A DNA stretch of 64,000 bases from the NCBI GenBank assembly GCA_009731375.1, contig BJOX01000027.1:595162-659161 (forward strand), read 5' to 3'. The notes beneath the pieces were generated by a model. That model was not told the origin of the DNA. It saw only the letters and a program-made list of their open reading frames with translations, and did no database searches. Made by a program: the position numbers and the translations under genes. The stretch is from Paulinella micropora (Eukaryota > Cercozoa > Imbricatea > Euglyphida). This document shows, in pieces, positions 10,578-19,438 of this stretch. Within the stretch, counting starts at the first letter, position 1; each line of letters opens with the position of its first letter.

Positions 10578-11380
10578 GCGGGATTTCAACAAATTGAAGA
10601 AAGAGTTGAATAAATTAAAATAATTAGTTTCACGATAAACAAGTAATGTCATAACGATACCCAAACCATTAAGATTAATTGCTTAGTCATTTTCAAGTAA
10701 AACCTGAATACGTTGTTTGAATTAGTGGACAATGTTTTACCATACTCAAACCCGCTTCCATCATAGATAACAGAACCAAAAGAAATTTCGTTGGCTGTGT
10801 ATATTTCTTGAAGCACATGATTGTCACCTTCATTCACTAAATCCGATTGAAGGTATAAAGTTTTTTCGCCAGTTAGAATAATTACATTCGGCGATTTAAT
10901 AGTATTATTGGCGAAGAAATATGTTGAGTTTCTATCAAATCCCATAACCTCATGAATACGTGTATCAGCATCAAATATAAACCGTGGTTGAATACCTCCG
11001 TTATTTGAAACACTGAATGTTAATTTGCCGTCCTCTGGTTCTATGTTGGTATTGTTGCTTGAGACAACATAAGTATAGTCATTCGGACCTTCTGCCGTCA
11101 ATATCTCAGACAACTTATTTTTTAAGTTGTTCATTGTGTAGTTTCCCTCAGGTATCGTAATTAAAGCCTCATATCCGTCTTCGGATAATGTAAAAGTATT
11201 ATATGGTGAAGCCACAGAGTAATACGATTTTGGAATGTAAATGTGTAATATTTTACAATGTGTGGGATTGTCTAGTCCCTTCATATTGACTTCGTGTGTA
11301 AAGTCGCTGTCTGTTCCCGTTATTCTATTTTTACTATTTATGTAATAGATGGAACTTGACCGACCGCCTTTGTACTCCAT
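10575..11380 (-). pseudogene. Minor (penton) capsid protein, frameshift near C-terminus
   Basis: From ATG 11380 the product begins MEYKGGRSSSIYYINSKNRI and continues with a beta-rich body (SDFTHEVNM, IYIPKSYYSV, PEGNYTMNNLKNKLSEIL). This is the signature I know for PLV/virophage-type minor capsid or penton proteins with a single jelly roll. The open frame runs to 10649, but the last residues are out of register. One indel near 10680 restores a hydrophobic strand typical of the family (INLNGLGIVMTLLVYRETN). In that frame translation ends at TGA 10575 inside the conserved palindrome. Expected partners are the major capsid trimers at the vertices. Confidence 0.7.
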
Positions 11381-11442
11381 CGTAGGTGCTTTTTATAAAT
11401 ACCACCTACAACCTCAAAAATCTATATATTAGAAAATATCTT

Positions 11443-12674
11443 TTATATATATGTGTCAAAATGACCATAACCATTCTGTGCTTTTAATTTTTCCGCTTCT
11501 TCTTCTTTTAGGTCTGTGAAACCACTGGCAAATTTAAATTTAATACCTTTTGCCCGCTCCATTAGAAACCTCATACTATGCCAACCACACGTGTCTGATG
11601 TGTCTGATTGTTGTTTTACTTGATTAACCTTCATTAATAAATAACTATCGGGGTGGCTTCGGTCGATTAGTTGTTTCATTTGTTGTTGAAAGTCTTCCGT
11701 CGGCTCGTAAAGGGCTAATGGGTCATACACTTCAACACTCCTGTCTTTATCTAGACTTATCCATACGGCTATCCAATGAGACCCTGCTTGCTTGTGATTG
11801 TCCAAATTCATAATAAATCCGTATCGCTTTCTGCTTCCGGGCTTCAACTTATAGATTTCATCACTGGCTATTGCTCCGAGATACCATCCATATTTTTTCA
11901 TTATGTCGTCTATTTCATTAGTCATTAAACCGCGACCCTCACCCTGTTGTTCCTCTGGTTGCTGTGGCTTCTCTGGCTGTGGCTCCTCTGGCTGTGGCTC
12001 CTCTGGCTGTTGCTCTGGTTGCTGTTGCTCTGGTTGCTGTGGCTGTGGTTGCTCTGGTTGCGGTTGCTCTGGTTGCGGTTGCTCTGGTTGCTGTTCATTT
12101 CTATATTTATTTATAAGAGCATTAACATAATCTTTTTTTTTCATTGAATGAACCCATTCTTTTCGTGATAAATACTTTTTAATGTTTTTTACGGAAAACA
12201 CTTTATTAATCAAATCTTCTAAACCAGTTCCCGTTTGTAATCCCAAATATTCTGCGAGTTTCTTTTTTACTTCGTCCTTCTTTTGTCCAACATCTATTTT
12301 ATGTTCTACAATTTTGTCTATTATCCATGATGCCCTTTGGTTCCAACCTTTAACATCGTGGCCTTCATTTTAAGTTTATCCCTTAATGCTTCACCAAGAA
12401 TTTTAATGGTAAATTTTTTCTCAACATTACTATTTGACAATCCATTTTTCAACATTAATCTGTATTTAGCCTCCTCTAGTTGGTTTCCTATATTTTTATT
12501 TAATGCTTCTTGTGCTCGTAGCATTTTTTTTATATCATCTATTGTTATTTGTTGCTTTTCTGCTATACTTTGTATTTTACTAGGTTCCCAATTATCTATA
12601 TATGCTTGAGTAAAAACTCCAGAATTTATGATTAATTTTTTATCGTCTTGAAATTCTTTATTTGGCTTAACTTT
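11443..12674 (-). pseudogene. Adenain-like cysteine protease (virion maturation), broken upstream
   Basis: The protease domain lies in 11443-12246. It has His in GSHWIAVWI, Asp in VEVYDPLALY and the nucleophile Cys in DTCGWHSMRFL, the His-Asp-Cys order of the C48/adenain family that matures virions. Before it is a Gln/Pro/Glu repeat tract (QPEQPQPEQ). A frameshift in about 12250-12320 links it to an upstream helix-rich segment open from 12674 (DDIKKMLRAQEALNKNIGNQ). That segment is in the same frame as the next gene upstream (12678-13307), separated by one TAG. Protease, linker and basic leader may thus have been one protein of about 620 residues. The catalytic domain itself is intact. Confidence 0.85.
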
Positions 12675-12677
12675 TAC

Positions 12678-13307
12678 CTATGGCTGTGCCTGTTGTTCTT
12701 GTGGCTGTCCCTGCTGTGGTGGCATAATGTATTGATATTGAATAGGTGGTAATGCTTGTATCCTATTTTTTCTATCTTCTTCATATTTTACATCTTCTAT
12801 GCGTTTTTGCTCCCTTCTTAGTTCTCTGTTTTTTTGTTCTTGTCGTTCCTTGATATCGGATAGTTCATTGCGGTGTATCCTTGCCAACTCATCACGCCTT
12901 TCCTTAGTATCTGCGTCTACGCGACGCTCTTGCCTCTTCTTCTCCTCTTCTAAATCCTCCCTTGCTTTCTTTTCTTTTTTCTTTATATACTCAAAACCCT
13001 CATACTTTTCCTTTCTGAGTTTGTCTAAGTGGTCATTAATGGCTGTTCTCGTATTCTGCTCAATCTCCGACAGGCTTTGAACTTTTCTTAAATCCTCCTT
13101 CTTTTCTTTTTTCTTTGCTTTTGGTCTGCTTAAGTATTTCATAAAAAGTTTAACGATTTGAAGTGTGCTCATATCATTTGTCTTTTTACCGAAATTAAGA
13201 TAATATTTTTTACCCTTCTGGATAATATACGGTTTCCCGCTTTTATTTCTATGAACCCGCGGTGGACGGACTTTTGCCCTTTTCACATTTTTAGTCTTAC
13301 CGACCAT
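12678..13307 (-). CDS. Basic coiled-coil protein, possible leader of the protease polyprotein
   Basis: The 209-residue product starts MVGKTKNVKRAKVRPPRVHR, with a Lys/Arg-rich N-terminus including a KGKKYYLNF strand. It continues as a long charged coiled coil (Glu/Lys/Arg heptads, residues about 70-185) and ends in a Gln/Pro-rich tail. The terminal TAG (12675-12677) is directly followed in frame by more open sequence leading toward the protease. A C-to-T change of a Gln codon could have created this stop. A DNA-binding or scaffolding role in the virion is plausible but inferred. Confidence 0.6.
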   Translation of the reverse strand: MVGKTKNVKRAKVRPPRVHRNKSGKPYIIQKGKKYYLNFGKKTNDMSTLQIVKLFMKYLSRPKAKKKEKKEDLRKVQSLSEIEQNTRTAINDHLDKLRKEKYEGFEYIKKKEKKAREDLEEEKKRQERRVDADTKERRDELARIHRNELSDIKERQEQKNRELRREQKRIEDVKYEEDRKNRIQALPPIQYQYIMPPQQGQPQEQQAQP

Positions 13308-13355
13308 TGTATATTGACAAAAATATTTTCAATTCGTTTATATCAAATATCTTCA

Positions 13356-13679
13356 TTAAAACTTCAAAGCCCCACGTCCGCTCTGCCTACCATATCCTAG
13401 TTTTGATGCTACAGCACTAACACTACCAGCGTAAGGTGCCCCGACGCTACTTAATGCTCCCGCAGTCCTAGAGATTAACTTATTATTGCGAAGAAATTTA
13501 TCAACGGCAAAGGCCGTTTTCCCAACTTTTTGCCAGTTGATTTTACCGCCAGCCTGTCCCTTGCCTCCTTGCTTCTTCTTGCGACCAGTCTTCTTTTTGC
13601 CTCCAGCCATTGTGCTTGAGTTAATAGTTCGTTTGCCGATTGTTGGAATGACTTCAACACGAGTTGTTTTCACTACCAT
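13356..13679 (-). CDS. Small basic core-like virion protein
   Basis: I choose the ATG at 13679 (MVVKTTRVEV), because upstream codons overlap a conserved promoter palindrome; MAGGKKK (residue 24) is an alternative. The product is about 107 residues, very Lys/Gly-rich (KKKTGRKKKQGGKG), followed by an amphipathic segment and a C-terminal GAPYAGSVSAVASKLGYGR motif I have seen in small PLV virion proteins. A DNA-condensing or membrane-active role, as for small adenoviral core proteins, is possible. It lies between the coiled-coil gene and the ATPase. Confidence 0.6.
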   Translation of the reverse strand: MVVKTTRVEVIPTIGKRTINSSTMAGGKKKTGRKKKQGGKGQAGGKINWQKVGKTAFAVDKFLRNNKLISRTAGALSSVGAPYAGSVSAVASKLGYGRQSGRGALKF

Positions 13680-13687
13680 TATAATAG

Positions 13688-13706
13688 AAAGATTTAAAAA
13701 ATCTTT
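13688..13706 (-). promoter_or_regulatory. Palindromic AT element before ATG 13679
   Basis: AAAGATTTAAAAAATCTTT, a near-perfect palindrome, ends 8 nt upstream of the chosen start. It matches the element at 5399-5420 upstream of an unrelated gene. Confidence 0.45.
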
Positions 13707-13740
13707 CAGCAAAAAATTAAAAAATAATTATATAACAATA

Positions 13741-14558
13741 TTATAAAAATTTTAATGAGAAATTCTTCCGTAATTGATCATCAACACTTGAGACATAAAG
13801 AAAATTAAATCTCTCCTTTGTTGCTTCGTGATACTTTTGAAGAAAATAATCAAAATCAAAAGATAAGTCTAAGTGTTTATACACGAGTTCCATTTTATCC
13901 TGAGACTGGCCCGGAAAGATTAACAAATAATCTAACTGCTTAATTGCTTCTGGTCTAAGGTCGTTTAAATACTGGGTTGACATAATAACCTTACTTTTAT
14001 AGTGTCTGTTCTTTTTTAACAAATCACTTACGGACTTGTCTCTTAATCCACTTCCTAAATCATCCAAAACAAAAACAACCTCTGGTGAAATATACTTACT
14101 TGGTCTCTCTTTCTTCTTACCTCCTTCTTCTTTTTTCTTTTCCTTTCCGAAATAAAGAAATTTGGTTTCTCTATTTCCTCTTCGTCCTGTTTTATTTCTC
14201 CTTCGTGTTGCTCGTCATGTCTGTTCAGTTTGTCAAGTTCATAGTCTATCACATTTACACCATCTGATTTAAGAAAGGTATATATTGCCATCGGGTTGCC
14301 TCTGTTCTTAAAGTGCTTTACCATTGCTTTATAAATGTAGTCCTTGTGAATTGTTGAAGCAATAATGACAATACGGGTCTTTCTGTCGGTTGTCCTTTTC
14401 AGTATTTCAAAGAGTGCTGTCGTTTTCCCGCTCTTCTTACGGGCGAGTAGAAATATATTTGAATAAGGCTCGTTGAATAATTTATAACCTTTTGCTTTTT
14501 TGTTTCCATCACCCTCTTGTTTTACAGCACGAACTTTAACATTGTTAATCTTCATCAT
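13741..14558 (-). pseudogene. A32-type genome-packaging ATPase, one frameshift
   Basis: From ATG 14558 the first frame contains the Walker A motif (IFLLARKKSGKTTA, residues about 34-47). The second frame contains Walker B (SPEVVFVLDDLGSG) and the following KVIMSTQYLNDLRPEA sensor region, ending at 13741. The two are joined by a single-base shift within an A-rich run near 14120-14165, between the two motifs. This FtsK/HerA-like ATPase would pump the genome into capsids. The intervening Glu/Lys-rich linker is low complexity. The homopolymer location means either a real mutation or a base-calling error could explain the break. Confidence 0.85.
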
Positions 14559-14611
14559 CGTATATTATTAAGCAAGAAATAGTCATGAATTTCTAAATTC
14601 ATACATTGTTG

Positions 14612-14971
14612 CTATGCAACGAATTCTAAGCATATGACAATTCGGGCTGCTAAATTTCCTGTGTCAATATTTCCGCTGTCAGTTTCAACTTTAAATGTAT
14701 ATTGTCCGTCGCTCCATCCAACAACACCCAAATTATAACCGAGATTTGAAATGTTTGCTGTGGTGCTGTCCGCAAATGTTCCAATAATTCCAATTCTATC
14801 CATGTAAAGAATTCTGGTTTTTGTCTCTGTCTGGTCGTTCATATAGTGGATAAATTTTACATTCATTTTGGTGGGTGTGAATGGCATTTGAATATTTTTA
14901 TTAAATGTTTTGCTTCCTCCAGCAAAATCATTGCTCAGAAAAATAATCTTTTGGTATTTATAGTCAGCCAT
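14612..14971 (-). CDS. Small beta-rich protein, unknown
   Basis: The 119-residue intact frame begins MADYKYQKIIFLSNDFAGGS and consists of alternating beta-type segments without Cys and without signal or membrane segments. Its start overlaps the start of the divergent Cys-rich gene by two bases, and AATATAGAGGACATC lies just upstream, like the motif of other genes here. Its place in the leftward virion block suggests a minor structural protein. No family recognised. Confidence 0.55.
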   Translation of the reverse strand: MADYKYQKIIFLSNDFAGGSKTFNKNIQMPFTPTKMNVKFIHYMNDQTETKTRILYMDRIGIIGTFADSTTANISNLGYNLGVVGWSDGQYTFKVETDSGNIDTGNLAARIVICLEFVA

Positions 14972-15236
14972 GATGTCCTCTATATTAGTGCTAATAAACT
15001 TTTTATTAATTAATATTTCTGCTCGGACTGCCTGCGACTTTTACTCGCGGGTAAGCGAAAAAAAGAATGAGAGTTGTGCTTATTGTATAAAGCAAGGGGT
15101 AGATACAGGTTTTAAGTGTGTTTTCATAAATAACGGAAATAATATGTGTCGTAGTTTTGATGAGGCTTTGCCTTTAATGTGTGCGGGTGATAATAGATGG
15201 TATATGACACATACCTATGAATGTTCATTTCTTTGA
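14970..15236 (+). CDS. Small secreted Cys-rich protein
   Basis: The 88-residue product has an N-terminal hydrophobic signal (SSILVLINFLLINISARTA) followed by a Cys-rich mature part with about seven cysteines (CDFYSR, SCAYCIKQG, KCVF, MCRS, MCAG, YECSF). This spacing is loosely reminiscent of PSI-type disulfide domains. It is the only rightward gene in the virion block and is divergent from the 14612-14971 gene. Its TGA is part of 3'-end palindrome 4. Secretion or display is predicted; the target is unknown. Confidence 0.55.
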   Translation: MMSSILVLINFLLINISARTACDFYSRVSEKKNESCAYCIKQGVDTGFKCVFINNGNNMCRSFDEALPLMCAGDNRWYMTHTYECSFL

Positions 15237-15349
15237 TATTTGAGAATTTCACTTCGTGCTTCGCACTCTCGCTTATTCTCAAACATCGTTTTTATACTTT
15301 AATGGTGGACGATGTTTTACGAAGGCACGAAGTGCATGAGTAAAATATC
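15234..15349. terminator. 3'-end palindrome 4 between convergent genes
   Basis: The core is AAACATCGT at 15281-15289 and ACGATGTTT at 15309-15317, with GATATTT/AAATATC edges. The stop TGA of the rightward gene (15234-15236) and the TGA of the leftward gene (15348-15350) are at its two edges, so one palindrome serves two convergent 3' ends. Confidence 0.8.
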
Positions 15350-15659
15350 ATTTCTTACTTGAAGAAGGCGATGGAAGGCAAATTCCTATGAGTAAGGTCA
15401 AAATACCGACATAAGTGTTAGCAACCTCACAAGGTAAGTTCTTTTCAGATAGCCTCACGATACAAAGGGTTATAATGGCAATAATGATACCCATTTGAAA
15501 TAAGTATTTAATAAGTCGGCTGTCGGTTGGTCTGTTTTTTATACAACAACAATTCCAGTTATCTTCCAATTCGTGCTCTACTTTTTTTTCCTCAGTCTTT
15601 AGTTCAACTTCAAGAACACGAGACTTTAATTCGGGAGTTAGTTCGCCATCCATATCCAT
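15348..15659 (-). CDS. Small membrane protein, unknown
   Basis: The likely start is ATG 15659 (MDMDGELTPELKSRVLEVEL) or 15653. About 103 residues: a charged N-terminal helix, a CCCIKNRPTDSRLIKYL segment, then two hydrophobic segments (IIIAIITLCIV and TYVGILTLLIGICLP) and a SPSSSKK tail. Two-pass membrane proteins of this layout are found in PLVs and large algal viruses. Sequence upstream of the start becomes GC-rich within about ten bases, so its promoter may have been cut away at the element's right edge. Confidence 0.6.
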   Translation of the reverse strand: MDMDGELTPELKSRVLEVELKTEEKKVEHELEDNWNCCCIKNRPTDSRLIKYLFQMGIIIAIITLCIVRLSEKNLPCEVANTYVGILTLLIGICLPSPSSSKK

Positions 15660-15995
15660 AATAGGTGGTGCAAAGCTTCCCGGCGTTTGTAGAAGTTGTG
15701 GGGAGAAAAAATGGGCCGGCCTGACATTTAGAATTGAGCACCGCAAAACCTGTCAAAACCTTTTTCGGGCTGGTGCATTTATACGTTACTGCCACTATTT
15801 GTTTTTAAGTGGTGTTGTGGGGAGTAGTGGGTAGAATTTTGGAGACCCTCACAAAACACCTGAAAACACTTACCCAAAGTGTGCTGACTTGAGACACTCT
15901 CTGGTACCTTGATTTTTGAGACACTCTCTGGTACTCTTGTTCAAGTCCAGCTCTACCATCACTTGTACATGTACATGTCTTTTGCTGTCCAGACC
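15660..15995. other. Junction between viral element and host DNA
   Basis: Base composition rises sharply from about 15,660 onward and viral-type genes stop. No terminal inverted repeat matching positions 1-220 was found here, so the right end may be truncated. No gene is supported in this stretch. Confidence 0.45.
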
Positions 15996-18005
15996 ATGCC
16001 TCCTCGTCGACGAACTGCGGACAAAAAAACCGAGGCGAAGGCGACTGGAGTGGAGCCGTCGATGGGGACAACCACTCAGGCATGGCCCGCGGAAAGCAAC
16101 GAGGTGCAAGCCGCCCCTACCAACCCCTCGGAGCGCAAGGAGGAAGTCCCCGTCGCTGCTGCCTCTGAGGTGAAGGCACAAGACGCCTCGCTGGAGGCGA
16201 CTCTGGTGATGGTGCAAGTGGACGGTGACATCTTCCCCGCCCCCTTCGTGGTGATCGTTAAGCCTGAGGAAGAAGCAGCGGCTGCCATACTCCGCCATAC
16301 CAAACTGCCTGAGGCCCACGCCACCGTCCAGCAGTTGGTTGTCGACTTGACTACTGCAGACTGCAACAAAATTCACTACGATGTATATCATTTGTCCGTT
16401 GGTTTGCTCTCATGTCTGTTTTGCTCTAGGTTTCGACTCATCGGCCTAACAACCCCCTTGACTTCAAGGCCCAGAAGAGAAGCTGGGAGATCGTGGGAGA
16501 AGAGCGCATCGTGACTGGCAAGGAGGGGGGTGATAGGACGGTCACCATAACAGAGTTTGGCCTCAACCACGAACGCCACAAGCTGCCTACTTGTATCTAT
16601 TTCATCAAGTATGGTACCACCAACGCAAGCAGCCGCGTCGACGCCTGGTCACATGAACGTACTCGTTTGTTTTTCGGCGTCATCGTCGAGGGGTTCATCA
16701 ACTACAGCAACGGCCGCGACTACAAAATGTTCTGTGTTGCCTTTCGGGACGCGAAGGGGCAGCCTATGCAGGTTATGCAAATTAAGCCCGAGCAGGTGTG
16801 GAGTGTTGTGCCTGAGCACACACATGGTGAAGGCATGGGAGGAGATGGGGGAGAAGGGCGGTTTGGATCTCTTCAAAAAGGAGGCTGTCAGTGATCTGCT
16901 ACTCGCGGTCAGCTCCAAGTACCTCCGCAAAATCAACGCTGTGGCGCAGTCAATCATCGGTGTTACTGACGGGGAGGCTATTGATAGCGCCTTTCCGAAA
17001 GATACTAGTCCCGAGCAATTGAAGCAGCTGATCACCACCAAGGCGGAGTTGGCAGAGTTGAAGGGGAAGCTTGAGAAGGCAAAAAGAAAGGAAATCAAGC
17101 AGACGGAAAGCAACGATGATTTGCGAAAAGATGCCAAAAACCAAGCGTACCAGATTGAATGTTTGCAGGCGGCAGCAAATAAAGCGAATGCTGAGTTGGC
17201 TGGAGAAGCGCGTGCAACGTAACATCCCGTTGGAGGCTGAGCTTCTGCGAGTGCAGCGAGAGCGGGATGCACTGGCGACCAAGGTGCGAGAGCGGGATGC
17301 ACTGGCGACCAAGGTGCGAAAGTGGGAGACGTTACCTAACAAACTGGAATACGCAAAAAATGTATCCATTTCGTCTTGTGTTTTGTGCTGATTCATTTTG
17401 TGTGTGCTGTGTAGGAGCAGGGCAAGGCAGTCAAGGCGAAGAAGGCCGCCTTGGCTGACCTTGAATCTGCGCAAGCTCGGGTGACTGAGTTGGAAAATGC
17501 AATCAACGAGTTGGAAGCCAAGCACAAGGCCGAGGTGAAAAGCTCAACGCTGATCTCAGAACGGCGGAGAAGGGGGTCGCGACTTTCAAGGCTGAGTTCA
17601 ATTCGTGCGAGAAGAAGTGTGCCAAGTTGGAGGGTCAAGTGGAGGCCCACAGAAGTGCCTACTATGTGATGCCTGTTTGTCTGTTTGTCTGTTTTGATTC
17701 ATTTGCTTGTTGTAAGCGGCAAGCGCAGCAGACTCGACGAGGGCTCGCATGATGAAAGCAGCCAGGACACCGAGGAGAGTCCCGGCCCGCGTGTACGCCC
17801 CAGTCAGCAAAAGTGGCTTACGATTAAAATAGCTAATATTTGTCGACACCGTGTGAAGTCAGTGTGGTCGTTGTGGTCAAAACTAAAAAGCCAAAATGTG
17901 AATGATATGTGTGACAAAAGCTGTGTAATTTTTCACAACCACAACTACCTCAATGCCTTCACACTGTGCATATTAATATTAATGATTATGGTAATGACTT
18001 GTTGA
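15996..18005 (+). pseudogene. Host intron-bearing coiled-coil protein, frameshifted
   Basis: Exon 1 starts MPPRRRTADKKTEAKATGVE (15996-16382). Introns with GT..AG ends and T-rich 3' tracts lie at 16383-16429, 17362-17414 and from 17666 to about 17723. Exon 2 (16430-17361) contains a folded domain (WEIVGEERIVTG, IYFIKYGTTN, FFGVIVEGFINYSNGRDYKM) followed by a long coiled coil with a short internal duplication (RERDALATKV). Frameshifts are needed near 16825, 17210 and in the A-run at about 17538. The last exon is Ser/Asp/Glu-rich and its end is uncertain. I do not recognise the family. Three frame breaks next to intact splice sites suggest a decayed gene or a duplicated copy. Confidence 0.55.
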
Positions 18006-18586
18006 AAATCTAAAGGTATTGTTTTTACAAATGATCAACTTGAACGATTTCTTTTTTCATGATTTATGTGATACTAGCTATTAATTACAAAAATAAAAAT
18101 AATATTTAATAATAAAATATAAATATAATAAAACTCATTAATGACTTTACGCAAACAAAGTTTTAATAAAATACTTGCCACTCGTAGAGTCTGAGTGGGA
18201 AACAGAAAAGATAGAATGAAAGTGGTATCAAAGATATAGAATAACAGGAACCAAAAGAAAGCGTAAAAAAGAAAAGAAAAGGTGGGGGGAAAAAAGCAAC
18301 AAAAAAAANNNNNNNNNNAAAAAAAAAAAAGCAAGTATTATTAACAATTTTTTCTAAGTCAATTTAAGTCGGTGACCGGGCCAGCGGCATTGCTGTATTA
18401 ATTATTTAGATTGATTCGAAAATAAAAAACAAATTTAGCAATATTGTCTAAGAAAAAGTGGCCTGTACAGTAAGCCACAATCATGAAAAAATTATGTCCT
18501 ACAGTCAGTGACAGGGAGGCCTAATAATAGCCCTGTTAGTACAAGTCAAAAATAAGGAGAAATGATTGTAGGGCCTCGTAATTAAC

Positions 18587-18835
18587 CTAAAAGCAATGAT
18601 ACGCAAGATACCAAACAGGGGGAGACCTCACCACTCCTGCAGAATATCGTAAAGGCTCTCTCTGAGCAATTTCCCGCAACTTTTTTTCCTTTTCAGCTTT
18701 TTTCTGCTGCTTGTACTGCAAGTACTCCGCCATATCACCATCAGCTGCAGTGCCCTCCTCTTGCTCCAATCTGCGTCGCTTGGATCCGGCAAGCTTTGCT
18801 TTTGCTTCCGCATCCTTTTGCCAACGAAACTTCAT
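18587..18835 (-). CDS. Possible small Lys/Gln-rich ORF or exon
   Basis: An 82-residue open frame (MKFRWQKDAEAKAKLAGSKR start) is rich in Lys, Gln, Glu and Ala, with helical character (YLQYKQQKKAEKEKKLREIA). The last third is of a different character and may be intron or repeat read-through. It borders a tandem repeat zone, so it could belong to a mobile element. No family recognised. Confidence 0.25.
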   Translation of the reverse strand: MKFRWQKDAEAKAKLAGSKRRRLEQEEGTAADGDMAEYLQYKQQKKAEKEKKLREIAQREPLRYSAGVVRSPPVWYLAYHCF

Positions 18836-18871
18836 ATTCTTGGCTCCTTGCTCTTGAGGAGGATTTCGAAA

Positions 18872-19205
18872 AGTGACCGTTAGGAAAGCTACTGGTTTGA
18901 ATTCAAATTTGAATATTGACGCTTGAGCTTTTCAAGCTTTTTAGATAAATATATAAATAAAATATTTACCAAATAGCATGTCCATCCAACACTTTCCGGC
19001 TGAGTTCCATTCCAAAATATATCAATCATAATATAGCCGAAATGACAACAAAAGTGACTGTTAGAAAAGCTACTGGTTTGAATTCAAATTTGAATATTGA
19101 TGCTTGAGCTTTTCAAACTTTTTGGATAAATAGATAAATAAAATATTTAGCAAATAGCATGTCCATCCGACACTTTTCGGCTGAGATCCATTCCAAAATA
19201 TTTAG
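18872..19205 (+). repeat. Two tandem ~190 bp repeat units
   Basis: Two diverged copies (beginning near 18872 and 19055) share GTGACTGTTAG..AAAGCTACTGG and TAGCATGTCCATCC. Further copies lie in inverted orientation at about 19540-19700 and direct at about 20045-20220 inside the foldback element. Confidence 0.75.
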
Positions 19206-19438
19206 CAAACACATGCATCCCCCCCCCTCAGCATATGCGCACCCTGTTTGATGTTTGAGACACTGCCCTAAGAAAACTATTTGCACACATTCCACAAACA
19301 TTACATCAGTATCAACATCAAGCCTGGGGCTAGCTCCCATGCTAATAGGAGCTCCCAATTCCTCCTCGCTACCACAAACCATGACTTATTCCGACAGGGT
19401 GCGAGAATGCGGGGGTAGGGGGGGGGGGNNNNNNNNNN

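Noticed and set aside
10540-10623. 27-codon + strand ORF (MSETNESVVDKYQRDF..)
   Set aside because: It lies antisense to the shifted end of the minor capsid gene and within or next to a palindrome. It reads plausibly but is too short to support.
315-15659. Explaining all viral frame breaks as sequencing errors
   Set aside because: Some breaks are in A-runs, but about 3.7 kb of LIG4 coding sequence in the same assembly shows no indel, and several viral defects are plain stop codons. Errors cannot be excluded for individual sites.
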